64,000 bases of DNA from a bacterium. GTDB taxonomy: Bacteria > Bacteroidota > Bacteroidia > B-17B0 > Aurantibacillaceae. Shown piece after piece: positions 9,322 to 19,054 of the stretch (position 1 is the first letter of the stretch; the number at the start of each line of letters is the position of its first letter). Position numbers and translations under genes: made by a program. Below the pieces are notes generated by a model. That model did not search any database. It saw only the letters and a program-made list of their open reading frames with translations, and was not told where the DNA came from. The stretch lies in contig JAQSCW010000026.1 of assembly GCA_029945625.1 (NCBI GenBank), positions 62,001 through 126,000 of the forward strand. The letters run 5' to 3'.

Positions 9322-11391
9322 TTATTTTTTTGACATTACAATAAATTCTACACGACGATTCAGCTGATGCTCCGTCTCATCACAAGCCTTACCGGATCCA
9401 CAATCGTTTAAAAGATTGGAGGAACCTTTGCCTGATGCAACCCTAATTTGATCGGGAGAAGTTCCGTGTTTTAGGAGGTAGTCCTTCACCGCCTTTGCTC
9501 TGTGGGCCGAGACTTTTTCATTCGCTGCCTTAGTTCCTCGGGAATCAGTATAGCCATTTACGTGCAAACAAAGTTGGGGAAATTTTTTCATCACGCTGAT
9601 GTTTGTATTCAGAATCTCATACGCATCCCGGCGCAAGGTACTTTTATTAAAGTCGAACAGAATATGGTTAGTATTAAATCCAATACTAGCTAATTGTTGG
9701 GCAGTTAAAATACCGGTAAATAACAATTCCGACTGTGCTGAAGAGGATTTATCGGTTGTAAGCGTGTTGGTTGCCACAGCAGTTGTTGTTTCATTTTGTA
9801 CAAGCTGTAAGGGAATTGTTTTTTCAAGTTTATTTTCGATGATACTGCAGGAAACGATCGGGCTCAAACAAGTGTCACACCAGGCTATAATTTTGGACGA
9901 CACATAATAGTGCCCCGTCTTTTTATAATCATTCTCAAATACCTCGCCGCCCGATATTAGTGCTAAGTTGTCCACCTGCCAAGTGCTGCTAATAATTTTA
10001 TAATTGTTTGGGTAAGTCGTCTTGATTTTGTTCTTATAATCGGCAGTATCTGCATCCTCAATGGAAAATGAAATTTGCGCCGAGGCTGCAGGAGGACACT
10101 CTTTGTTTATTTTGTCAAGGTAAATTAATTTGTAAATGTCCATGTCTCCATACCCTCCATTTCTACCTGATGAAAAATAGCCAACACTAGTGAGACTGTC
10201 GAGCACCAAAAAAATATCATGACCCGGAGAATTAATAGGTTGGCCCAGATTTTCGGGAGTGCTCCATTTTTCCTCACTCAATGTGCTTTTGTAAATATCG
10301 TAATTTCCAAATCCCTCATGTCCTTCACTGGCAAAGTAAAGGGTGCCATCGTTTGCTAGAAAAGGGGCGTCTTCATTGAAAGAAGTGTTAATGGGTGTTC
10401 CCAGATTTTTTGGAGTACCCCACGTTCCGTTGCTCGTTTTTTGAGACACATAAATGTCGTTTCCGCCTAGTCCGCCCGGAGCTTCGCTGGTGAAATACAA
10501 GGTTTTTCCGTCGCGGGCAAGAAATGCATGATTTTGGTAATAATCAAAATGGTTGAACTTAACTTCGCCGGGATTAGCAGTAGGGCGCTGATCAAGATCA
10601 ATCTCAAAAAGTTTCCCTTCCTTAAACGAAAAAAGTTTTTTACCATCCTGACTAATCGACACAACCGATTGGTGTTGATTTTTGAATTTAGAATCTGCAA
10701 ACTTATCGGGGAGGGTATACCTTCGCACATTACTGAAATGAGTTGCATTAATGGTCGCCATGTACATACTTTCGAAGTACTTGCCGTCCATCTCATTTAA
10801 TTCTTCTTTTTTTGAATCTTTGCGTTTTGAGGTGAAGATCAACTCATTTTGTCCCGATAAAACAGGCACGTATTCAGGCATATCGGAATTAATGGTTTTG
10901 CCGCAATTTACTAGGTAGATATTTTGGTCAGAGGTGCGGTTCTTATTCGTACGGGCGTATTCGCAATCTTCTTTTCGTTTGTTGAGGTCTTTTTGAAAAT
11001 CGGTTTCTTTTTCGAGGTCCACCACATCTTTTAAACGACCGTAAAACGAAAGTGCTTTATCGTAGTTGCCATCGTGATGATAACATTTGGCGAGGGCAAA
11101 CAGAAGATCGTAGGATGAGTCGCGGACCGTTGTTTTGTAAGCCTTTTCGAGATAGGGCAATGCGCTTGTATAATTATCGAGCAGCTCCGACAGCATGAGC
11201 CCCATACCTAAATTGGCATTACGGTTTTCAGGAGCCTTTGCCAGCGCCTTGAGGTAGTAAATCTTGGCATCTTTTATATTACCATTTTCCACGCACCGGT
11301 CGGCCTTTTTTAGGTAACCATCTACTTGTGAAAAAGAAGGGCCAATTACAAGAAAGAAAACCGGCAAAAGGTATGAAAGTTTAGTTTTCAC
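9322..11391 (-). CDS. OmpA-family protein with TPR and WD40-like (PD40) repeats
   Basis: N-terminal TPR, ARDGKTLYFTSEAPGGLGGNDIYVSQ repeats, C-terminal NGYTDSRGTKAANEKVSAHRAKAVKDYLLKHG OmpA domain. Confidence 0.93.
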   Translation of the reverse strand: MKTKLSYLLPVFFLVIGPSFSQVDGYLKKADRCVENGNIKDAKIYYLKALAKAPENRNANLGMGLMLSELLDNYTSALPYLEKAYKTTVRDSSYDLLFALAKCYHHDGNYDKALSFYGRLKDVVDLEKETDFQKDLNKRKEDCEYARTNKNRTSDQNIYLVNCGKTINSDMPEYVPVLSGQNELIFTSKRKDSKKEELNEMDGKYFESMYMATINATHFSNVRRYTLPDKFADSKFKNQHQSVVSISQDGKKLFSFKEGKLFEIDLDQRPTANPGEVKFNHFDYYQNHAFLARDGKTLYFTSEAPGGLGGNDIYVSQKTSNGTWGTPKNLGTPINTSFNEDAPFLANDGTLYFASEGHEGFGNYDIYKSTLSEEKWSTPENLGQPINSPGHDIFLVLDSLTSVGYFSSGRNGGYGDMDIYKLIYLDKINKECPPAASAQISFSIEDADTADYKNKIKTTYPNNYKIISSTWQVDNLALISGGEVFENDYKKTGHYYVSSKIIAWCDTCLSPIVSCSIIENKLEKTIPLQLVQNETTTAVATNTLTTDKSSSAQSELLFTGILTAQQLASIGFNTNHILFDFNKSTLRRDAYEILNTNISVMKKFPQLCLHVNGYTDSRGTKAANEKVSAHRAKAVKDYLLKHGTSPDQIRVASGKGSSNLLNDCGSGKACDETEHQLNRRVEFIVMSKK

Positions 11392-11504
11392 TCAGCCTAA
11401 GGTAAGCATATACGCAGGTTCCCGCAAACGCATCCGTTAACAGGTTGTTGTTGAATATTTTATTTGAACTCCTAAATTTGTATCTTCGTCGATATCCTTA
11501 AATC

Positions 11505-12953
11505 ATGACACCAATACTCCTTAACAATAAGGTCACTGAACCTTCGCACATTTTGGTACTCACCGAAAAATTCAGGAACGAATTTAACCTGCCCGAGAAA
11601 GTAACCGATTATTTTGAGGCACAGTTCAAAAAGGATGAAGCTGCGGGGACTAAAGGTAAAAAGGGAACTTTGTCTTATAATTACATTGGCAAAACTATTT
11701 TGATTGTGTTTGTTGACAAAAGTAGTGACAAGAATAAATTGCACGAACAGCTCCGAAAGCACGGGGCGGCTATGGCAGATGCCGTGAACCATCAGAAGGG
11801 AAAAGAAATTTACATTTACAATCAAACGCGATCACCAAATTTATCGTTGTATGTTGCGGAGGGAATTGCCCTTGCTAACTACCAGTTTATCAGACATCAA
11901 TCAAAGTCGGTTGCAAAACAAAACTCGTTGCAAACGGTAATTCTTGCGAATACAAAAATAAATGCCGCCGAAGTACATGCGTTGAATTGTGTGTGCGAAG
12001 CCACCTATAAGGCAAGGGATTTGGTAAATGAACCTGTAAATGTTTTGAATGCGAAGGCGCTTGCCGGCGCTTTTGTGCAAATGGGAAAAGAGGCGGGCTT
12101 CCGGGTGGAGGTGTTGAATAAGGAGAAGATCAAGAAACTAAAGATGGGAGGTTTGCTGGCGGTAAATGCGGGGAGTGTTGATGAGCCAAGTTTCACTGTG
12201 ATGGAATACAAACCCAGAGGCGCCAAAAACAAGAAGCCTTATGTGTTGGTGGGAAAAGGTGTGGTGTATGATACAGGAGGACTGAGTTTAAAGCCTACCC
12301 CTAACAGCATGGATTTAATGAAATGTGACATGGCCGGTGGTGCCGCCGTTGGCGCTGCTTTATATGCCATTGCAAAAGCCAACTTAAAAGTGCATGTTAT
12401 AGGATTAGTGCCTGCCACCGATAATCGTCCGGGTTTTAATGCATTTGCGCCCGGTGATATTATTACCATGATGGATGGCAGCACTGTGGAAATGCTGAAT
12501 TCGGATGCCGAAGGTCGCATGATTCTTGCCGATGCGCTGCATTATGCCAAACGTTTTGCGCCAGAACTCACTATCGACATAGCAACCCTTACCGGCGCTG
12601 CTGCTGCGGCTATTGGTTCCTCTGGTATTGTTGGAATGGGAAATGCATCTGCAAAACAGAAGCAGGCCCTCCACAAAAGTTCTTTCCATGTACATGAGCG
12701 CATAGCCGAATTTCCTTTTTGGGAAGATTACGATGAACTTTTGAAAAGTGATATTGCCGATCAAAAGAATCTGGGGGGACCTTATGCCGGGGCTATCACG
12801 GCAGGTAGGTTTTTGGTAAAATATACCAACTATCCCTATTATCATTTGGACATTGCGGGGCCGGCCTTTCTCACCACGAAAGACAGCTATAGGGGCAAAG
12901 GTGGTACTGGTGTTGGCGTGCGTTTATTTTTTGATTTAATCAGTAATTTATAA
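11505..12953 (+). CDS. Leucyl aminopeptidase (M17)
   Basis: NSDAEGRMILADALHYA and VGKGVVYDTGGLSLKP M17 signatures. Confidence 0.95.
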   Translation: MTPILLNNKVTEPSHILVLTEKFRNEFNLPEKVTDYFEAQFKKDEAAGTKGKKGTLSYNYIGKTILIVFVDKSSDKNKLHEQLRKHGAAMADAVNHQKGKEIYIYNQTRSPNLSLYVAEGIALANYQFIRHQSKSVAKQNSLQTVILANTKINAAEVHALNCVCEATYKARDLVNEPVNVLNAKALAGAFVQMGKEAGFRVEVLNKEKIKKLKMGGLLAVNAGSVDEPSFTVMEYKPRGAKNKKPYVLVGKGVVYDTGGLSLKPTPNSMDLMKCDMAGGAAVGAALYAIAKANLKVHVIGLVPATDNRPGFNAFAPGDIITMMDGSTVEMLNSDAEGRMILADALHYAKRFAPELTIDIATLTGAAAAAIGSSGIVGMGNASAKQKQALHKSSFHVHERIAEFPFWEDYDELLKSDIADQKNLGGPYAGAITAGRFLVKYTNYPYYHLDIAGPAFLTTKDSYRGKGGTGVGVRLFFDLISNL

Positions 12954-12954
12954 T

Positions 12955-14076
12955 ATGAATCTGCGATCCATACGTTGGATTATACTTTTGTTTCTGCCGG
13001 GTGTTCAATTTGCTCAGGAAGGGATGCACAGCTTGCTGGTTGCCCATGCGGTAAATGCCGAAGGATCGAAAGCCAATTTCAGACAGACAATTTATTCCTA
13101 TCATTTTTTAAATGGCACGTATACCGGGCGTGATGAAATAATGAGTTTTGACGGCAAGAAGAATGGAAGAGATTATGTGCGCACGGATAAGGGCGACAAC
13201 TTCCTTTATAAAGATCGCTATGTGATAACGGGCATTGGAAACATCATCGATATTGTAGATAAAAAAGTGTTGTTTGATGGAAAAGCAAATTTGGTAAAAA
13301 TAAGCAACGACAGCGTCATCTATTACACGAACGATGCGTTTAAGGGGAAGTTTTATTCGGTGTATAATTTTAAGACGCATACGTATTCAGAAGTCACCAA
13401 CCTTTTGTTTAAGGCAAAAACGGGAAAGGAAGTTGAATTTGATAAAACCGTGACACCATTCAAAATAAATTATTACCCTCAGGGCAAACCCAATGTGGAA
13501 TTGATTCAGGACGCAGGTTTTGGCCCATTGCGCAGAAGCGACAGCAAATACACCGCCGATCCGCCCGTTTTTTGGCTCAACGACAGTTTGTTTGTGTATG
13601 TAAATTTTAATAAAGCAAACACGGAGGCGGCTTTTTACCAAGTTAATATTGAAACGCACCTTTTTAATTTGCTGGGCACATCAACTATCATTCCCGATAC
13701 CCGGGGAGCTTCCTTAAAGAGATTGAGTAGTAATGAATTGGTGATGAATTATGGGTATATGGATGTGATAGTTAATCTTGAAAAAAAGACGATCACAATT
13801 CCTCTCGAATCCAAAGCGGTGAATGGCTTTAGTTATCTTTACAAGGCGGGACCAAAAGGCAGAGTGATTCTATATCATGGAAAGGAAATTGGTCAGTTCT
13901 TTTTTAATTCAGGAAATTTTGCCTGCGCCGAGAATTGTGTGGGACTGGTGAAAGAACTGATTGTTGGTGAAGAAAGCTATCAGCAGGGACTGAAAATTTG
14001 GATTAAATCAAAGAATACCTGGCTTAACGTGGATGCTGAAGAAGTGCTGTCCTTTATTGGATGGGTGAACTGGTAA
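12955..14076 (+). CDS. Secreted protein of unknown function
   Basis: 373 aa ORF with signal peptide (IRWIILLFLPGVQFAQ), abutting M17 stop. Confidence 0.8.
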   Translation: MNLRSIRWIILLFLPGVQFAQEGMHSLLVAHAVNAEGSKANFRQTIYSYHFLNGTYTGRDEIMSFDGKKNGRDYVRTDKGDNFLYKDRYVITGIGNIIDIVDKKVLFDGKANLVKISNDSVIYYTNDAFKGKFYSVYNFKTHTYSEVTNLLFKAKTGKEVEFDKTVTPFKINYYPQGKPNVELIQDAGFGPLRRSDSKYTADPPVFWLNDSLFVYVNFNKANTEAAFYQVNIETHLFNLLGTSTIIPDTRGASLKRLSSNELVMNYGYMDVIVNLEKKTITIPLESKAVNGFSYLYKAGPKGRVILYHGKEIGQFFFNSGNFACAENCVGLVKELIVGEESYQQGLKIWIKSKNTWLNVDAEEVLSFIGWVNW

Positions 14077-14318
14077 AAAGGATGAAGGAAAAGAAGGCTG
14101 ATAGTAATGCAAAAGAGTGCGCGCGATGTGGTGGTGTAATTACCTGTAATTCGGCTAATGTTGAAGCCTGTGAATGTAGTAAAGTGCCGTTGTCAACTCA
14201 GGAGTTTCGTTTTATCAGTTCGAAGTATACAATTTGTGTTTGCAATTCGTGTTTGATAGATCTGAAGAATGAATTTGCCCTGGAGTTCAGAAAGAAGCAT
14301 CCGGGAATCACAAAATGA
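14061..14318 (+). CDS. Cysteine-rich CWC-like small protein
   Basis: ECARCGGVITCNSANVEACECSKVPLS...CVCNSCL. Start may be 14061 or 14082. Confidence 0.75.
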   Translation: MGELVKRMKEKKADSNAKECARCGGVITCNSANVEACECSKVPLSTQEFRFISSKYTICVCNSCLIDLKNEFALEFRKKHPGITK

Positions 14319-14464
14319 GGAAATCCTCATCATCTGCGCTTTCCAAAAAGGAGCAGGTCAATCATTTACTATTTTTTCCTCGTCACGTAGACTCGGTAAT
14401 GAAGGGGTATAGTGGACATGTTGAGAGGTTTACCCACCCAATACGGCAAGCATATTATTGTTGA
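14315..14464 (+). CDS. Possible 49-aa small ORF coupled to CWC gene
   Basis: ATGA overlap at 14315; MRKSSSSALSKKEQVNHLLFFPRHVDSVMKGYSGHVERFTHPIRQAYYC*, below the ORF track cutoff. Confidence 0.3.
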   Translation: MRKSSSSALSKKEQVNHLLFFPRHVDSVMKGYSGHVERFTHPIRQAYYC

Positions 14465-15969
14465 AGTTTGTATATAAAGGTGGTCTGATTGCTATTAAGC
14501 GGATTCAGCCAAAAGAGCGTCTTATCAATAAAACTGGGTTGAATGGTGGTTTCATAACGCACTCCCGGAAAATAATAGCGCACCGAATCCAAACGAGCTT
14601 CTAAATTCTCAGCCTCCCAAAAAATAACATAGCGGGGCTGTTCGGCGGCGGGTTGCGATTTGTAGAAGTTGACCAGTTCTTTGAGGGGAGTTTCTTTCGT
14701 AACGCCTCTCATACCAACCCACTTACCATAATAAAATAAAGGAGGCATCATAAAGTTGTTGTGGTTGCTATCTTCAATTAAAAAGGACCCTTTATCGTGT
14801 TTCTTATAAAGATAATACATGGCTTCCACCCGATGTCGCTTGCTGTATGACACCGTGAGAACGGGAAGGAGAATAAGATTAAGGGCAATGACAAAGATCT
14901 TGCAGAATCGGAGAAGTGGCCGATTGATCTTGCTTTGGTACTTTTCAAAGAGCATAAACATGCCAACGGTGCCTGAAATGATGATGAGGGGGATCACTGT
15001 CATTACGAAGCGCTCTTGTTTGTTGGGAAAATAGAAGTGAAATAATAAATAAAAAAATACGGGCCAGAATATCAGTGCCGTTTTTTTCCAACTATAAAAA
15101 TAGCCGGCGAACAAGACGATGCTTAAAGGAGGTATCAACAAACCAAAAATAAGGTCAAGGTACATGTGCCAATTATCTGTGCCATATTGATCGGAGTTGT
15201 CGAGATTATACTGCACATAAGTTTGAAACTCGGCAAAAGGTCGTTTCCAGATCATCATATCTATACCGCCCTGAATGAGAACGATTCCGGCCAGATAGGT
15301 GATGCCAAAAAGCAGTAGGTGTTTGAAAGATGTTCTACGAACGAGCAACGCAAGCACAACCCCGGCACCAAGAAAAATTGTTTGAAAACGAATTGAAAAC
15401 GCAATGCCCAGCCACAAGCCTCCCAAGAAAAAGTGTCGCCAACCAAGATTTTCTTTGCCCAATTCATAAATTGACATGAGAATCAGCGGCACACATACAA
15501 ACTCAACCAAATTTCTCACGCTGATAAAGGGCATAAACCAGAAAAAAGTAAGGAAAATGCCTACGTACCAGGCAGTTTTTTGGGAAGCATATTGTTCGGT
15601 GATCTTGTATCCGTACTTAATAATAAGCAATGACCAACAGGCATGAAGGAAGCGCACCACGTACATTTTTGTTTGCGGGTTCACCACGCCAAGTGAGGTT
15701 AAGAATTTAAACAGGAAGTAATGGATACCTGTGTAGAACAATGAATGTCCTGAGGGTGTTCTGTCGGGGGCGGCAGCAGAAGGCAACCAATCGTTGTAGT
15801 CATATCCGTCTACCCAACTTTGTGAGGCCTCAATGATGAGAAAATGATCATCGTGCCAGCCAAAGCCTTTACTAAAAAAGACGGAAAACAGTCGAAGGAA
15901 AAACCCGATCCACAATAATTGCTGCAGCGGGGTATAGTTGGAGCGAAAGGTTTGAATAAATTGTTTCAC
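14455..15969 (-). CDS. Multispanning mannosyltransferase-like (GT22-like) glycosyltransferase
   Basis: 504 aa; HDDHFLIIEASQSWVDGYD loop, SIRFQTIFLGAG, HFYFPNKQERFVMTVIPL resembles ALG9/PIG-B-type HKEERF motif. Confidence 0.7.
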   Translation of the reverse strand: MKQFIQTFRSNYTPLQQLLWIGFFLRLFSVFFSKGFGWHDDHFLIIEASQSWVDGYDYNDWLPSAAAPDRTPSGHSLFYTGIHYFLFKFLTSLGVVNPQTKMYVVRFLHACWSLLIIKYGYKITEQYASQKTAWYVGIFLTFFWFMPFISVRNLVEFVCVPLILMSIYELGKENLGWRHFFLGGLWLGIAFSIRFQTIFLGAGVVLALLVRRTSFKHLLLFGITYLAGIVLIQGGIDMMIWKRPFAEFQTYVQYNLDNSDQYGTDNWHMYLDLIFGLLIPPLSIVLFAGYFYSWKKTALIFWPVFFYLLFHFYFPNKQERFVMTVIPLIIISGTVGMFMLFEKYQSKINRPLLRFCKIFVIALNLILLPVLTVSYSKRHRVEAMYYLYKKHDKGSFLIEDSNHNNFMMPPLFYYGKWVGMRGVTKETPLKELVNFYKSQPAAEQPRYVIFWEAENLEARLDSVRYYFPGVRYETTIQPSFIDKTLFWLNPLNSNQTTFIYKLQQ

Positions 15970-17090
15970 TTTTGAGCAGTTTTATACAGGTAAAGAGCAA
16001 CAAAGGAAAAAATAATATTTGGTGTCCAAACTCCCAAAAACGGAGAGGTAAATCCTGTGGTGGCAATTGTTGTAAAAATGTACATGAGCATGATGTAAAT
16101 GCAACTCAAAAACAAACCGAGCGCGATCTGCAGGCCAACACCACCGCGCACTTTTCGCGACGACACGCATACGCCAATAATGGTAAGTATAAAGGTGGCG
16201 AACGGAAATGATGAACGTTTGTATTGTTCCACTTCATACAGTTCAATGCGGTTCGATCCTTTTAACTTTTCTCGAATAATGTATTCGCGCAATTCAAAAT
16301 AGGTCTTTGTTTCAATTTTGCTCTCATCGCGCCACATATCAATTGGTGAAAAAGCCAATTTCACTTTCTTGGAAGGTAAATAGGAATTGATTTGTTTGTA
16401 AATGGGTTTAGTATTGGTGAGGGTATCCAATCGGTCTTGCGCAATTATTCGCCGCTCTTTCACATTCGTGAGGATCCATTCTGAACTCAAACTGTCCCAC
16501 TTCATATTATCGGCACTCAGAAAGTAGGTTTGTTTGTTATTTACCACGTCTTCCAAACTCATTTTATAACCGGTATTTATTTTATTGTCGTAACTCTCAA
16601 TATATAGCACGCGATTAGTACCTATCTTCTTGTGCATATTGTGTTCGTCGTTATTGTAGTTTTTATTGATCCATTTATCTTCAAAACCAATCTTTACTTT
16701 GAAGGCCTTGGGCAATACAAAATGATTAAACACAAGCGAACTCAGGGAGAGAAATCCTGCGGCAATGATGTAGGGGCGAAGGATGCGCTTAAAGCTGGTG
16801 CCACTGCATAAGATCGCAATAAATTCGCTTTGATGCGCCATTTTGGATGTAAAGAAGATCACAGAAATAAAGATGAAGAGGGGGCTAAACATATTTCCGT
16901 AGTAGGGAATATACATTAGGTAATAGTCGAATACAATTTCCCTGAAGGGAATATCATTGGTGCTGAAGGTGGGCAGCTTGTCTTTAATGTCAAAAACGAT
17001 AAAGATCATCAAGATGAGCGTGATGGAAAAGAAGAAGGTACTGAGAAACTTCTTTATAATGTATCGGTCTAATTTTTTGAGCATGGCCAA
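15966..17090 (-). CDS. LptF/LptG family permease
   Basis: LDRYIIKKFLSTFFFSITLILMIFIVFD ... HQSEFIAILCSGTSFKRILRPYI. Confidence 0.9.
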   Translation of the reverse strand: MAMLKKLDRYIIKKFLSTFFFSITLILMIFIVFDIKDKLPTFSTNDIPFREIVFDYYLMYIPYYGNMFSPLFIFISVIFFTSKMAHQSEFIAILCSGTSFKRILRPYIIAAGFLSLSSLVFNHFVLPKAFKVKIGFEDKWINKNYNNDEHNMHKKIGTNRVLYIESYDNKINTGYKMSLEDVVNNKQTYFLSADNMKWDSLSSEWILTNVKERRIIAQDRLDTLTNTKPIYKQINSYLPSKKVKLAFSPIDMWRDESKIETKTYFELREYIIREKLKGSNRIELYEVEQYKRSSFPFATFILTIIGVCVSSRKVRGGVGLQIALGLFLSCIYIMLMYIFTTIATTGFTSPFLGVWTPNIIFSFVALYLYKTAQK

Positions 17091-18221
17091 TTATAAACGC
17101 TGAGCGAGTTGACTTACCATTTTAGTTTTCCATTCCGTAAACGAGCCGTCCATAATCCTTCGTCTGGCTTCATTCACCAGCCAAAGGTACATTCCTAAAT
17201 TATGAATGCTGGCAATTTGCGCCGCCAATAATTCGTTACAAATTACCAGATGTCTAAGATAAGCCTTTGTATAGTCTTTATCAACAAAGGTAGTTCCGTT
17301 TTCATCCAGCACAGAGAAATCATTTTTCCATTTTTCGTTACGGATATTGATGATGCCGTTTTGAGTAAAAAGTAAGCCGTGACGTGCATTTCGGGTTGGC
17401 ATCACACAATCAAACATGTCAATTCCCAGAGCAATGCTTTCTAATAGGTTTACAGGAGTGCCTACACCCATCAAGTAGCGGGGTTTATCAGTAGGTAATA
17501 TAGTTGTTACCACATCGGTCATGGCGTACATTTCTTCGGCCGGTTCGCCCACACTTAAACCGCCAATCGCGTTTCCAAAACAGTTTTTGGAAGCGATGTA
17601 TTCAGCTGATTGTATCCGGAGATCCTTAAAGGTGCTGCCCTGTACAATAGGGAATAATGCCTGCTGATAGCCGTATTTTGGCAGTGTAGCATCAAATTGG
17701 GTGATGCAGCGATCGAGCCAGCGATGAGTGAGCGAAAGAGAATTTTTTGCATAAGAATAATCGCAGGGATACGGCGTGCATTCGTCAAAGGCCATCACGA
17801 TATCGGCCCCTATTGTGCGCTGAATATCCATCACACTCTCGGGTGAAAAAAAATGCGAGCTCCCATCAATGTGACTTTTAAAAGTGGCTCCTTCTTCAGT
17901 TAGTTTTCGCTGTGCCGCCAAAGAAAAAATCTGGTAGCCACCGCTGTCGGTTAAAATGGGTTTGTTCCACCCGTTAAATTTATGAAGACCTCCTGCGCCG
18001 GAAATCACATCCAGACCCGGACGGAGGTAAAGGTGGTACGTATTTCCCAGAATAATCTGCGCGTGAACATCGTTGGCCAGTTCACGTTGATGCACTGCCT
18101 TAACTGTTCCCGCTGTGCCAACCGGCATAAAAATTGGTGTTTCAATAACGCCGTGATCGGTTTCAAGTGTACCTGCGCGGGCGCGGGACTTTGTATCGGT
18201 ATGGAGGAGACTGAATTTCAA
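17091..18221 (-). CDS. tgt: tRNA guanosine(34) transglycosylase
   Basis: TDSGGYQIFSL, GGLSVGEPAEEMY, RYLMGVGTP, FDCVMPTRNARHG. Confidence 0.97.
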   Translation of the reverse strand: MKFSLLHTDTKSRARAGTLETDHGVIETPIFMPVGTAGTVKAVHQRELANDVHAQIILGNTYHLYLRPGLDVISGAGGLHKFNGWNKPILTDSGGYQIFSLAAQRKLTEEGATFKSHIDGSSHFFSPESVMDIQRTIGADIVMAFDECTPYPCDYSYAKNSLSLTHRWLDRCITQFDATLPKYGYQQALFPIVQGSTFKDLRIQSAEYIASKNCFGNAIGGLSVGEPAEEMYAMTDVVTTILPTDKPRYLMGVGTPVNLLESIALGIDMFDCVMPTRNARHGLLFTQNGIINIRNEKWKNDFSVLDENGTTFVDKDYTKAYLRHLVICNELLAAQIASIHNLGMYLWLVNEARRRIMDGSFTEWKTKMVSQLAQRL

Positions 18222-18316
18222 AAGGCTAAAGATACGATTTCTTGTTAAGGCATTTAAGTTTGTGGCTAAAGTTCACAGGGCTAGGACCTGAAAAAACAGT
18301 GTTATAGTTACTCCCA

Positions 18317-18982
18317 TCATGGAAAAAGAATTCGAATCAGAGGCAAAACTTCCTTCATGCTGCTAAATTTGTAGTCGGCCAAAACAAATTGTTTCAGATC
18401 TGCGTGCTCCTCATCGGGAACTGCCACTACTTTCATTTGAGCGGCTTTGGCGGCTATGATGCCGTTTATGGAATCTTCAATCACCAAACATTCGGAGGGT
18501 AGCACACCTAGTTTTTCAGCACAAATTAAAAATACTTCCGGATGAGGTTTGCCATGTTTTAAGTACTCAGCCGAAACAGTTACTTGTAAAGTGGTATGGA
18601 GTCCCAATTTGGTTAACACCGCATTCATGAGCAAACGTGACGAAGAAGTGGCCAGCCCCATGGGAAGTGATTTTTGCCTGCAAAAGCCAATAATCTCCGG
18701 AATTCCCGCAATATACGCGCCTTCTTTTTCGATGAGGTCGAGTAGTAAATTCATTACCCGTTCTTCTATTAATGGCGCAGAAAGGTGGACAAGTTTGAAA
18801 TGTTGAAGCCATAAGTGAATCACCTCTCCAAAGCGCATTCCCATTGTTTTGCGACAATCTTCTTCGGTTAAGAACATGTGGTATTCCCCAAAGCCCTTAA
18901 TCATAGCTCTTCGCCATAATTGTTCGCTGTTTATTAGCACGCCATCCATATCAAAGATCACGGCTTTTAATGGTTCCTGCAT
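18317..18982 (-). CDS. HAD-family phosphatase (HxpB/beta-phosphoglucomutase-like)
   Basis: VIFDMDGVLINSE, LATSSS, VIEDSINGIIAAKAA. Confidence 0.92.
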   Translation of the reverse strand: MQEPLKAVIFDMDGVLINSEQLWRRAMIKGFGEYHMFLTEEDCRKTMGMRFGEVIHLWLQHFKLVHLSAPLIEERVMNLLLDLIEKEGAYIAGIPEIIGFCRQKSLPMGLATSSSRLLMNAVLTKLGLHTTLQVTVSAEYLKHGKPHPEVFLICAEKLGVLPSECLVIEDSINGIIAAKAAQMKVVAVPDEEHADLKQFVLADYKFSSMKEVLPLIRILFP

Positions 18983-19007
18983 TGTTAATTATTTTGTTTA
19001 ATAAATG

Positions 19008-19015
19008 CAAAGATA
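19008..19015 (-). promoter_or_regulatory. Possible Bacteroidota -7 element (TATCTTTG) for HAD gene
   Basis: CAAAGATA on + strand, upstream of the 18982 start; fits TAnnTTTG. Confidence 0.35.
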
Positions 19016-19054
19016 TCCAATTTAGCGGGCCATGCAGGCGGTACCTTTGCACAT

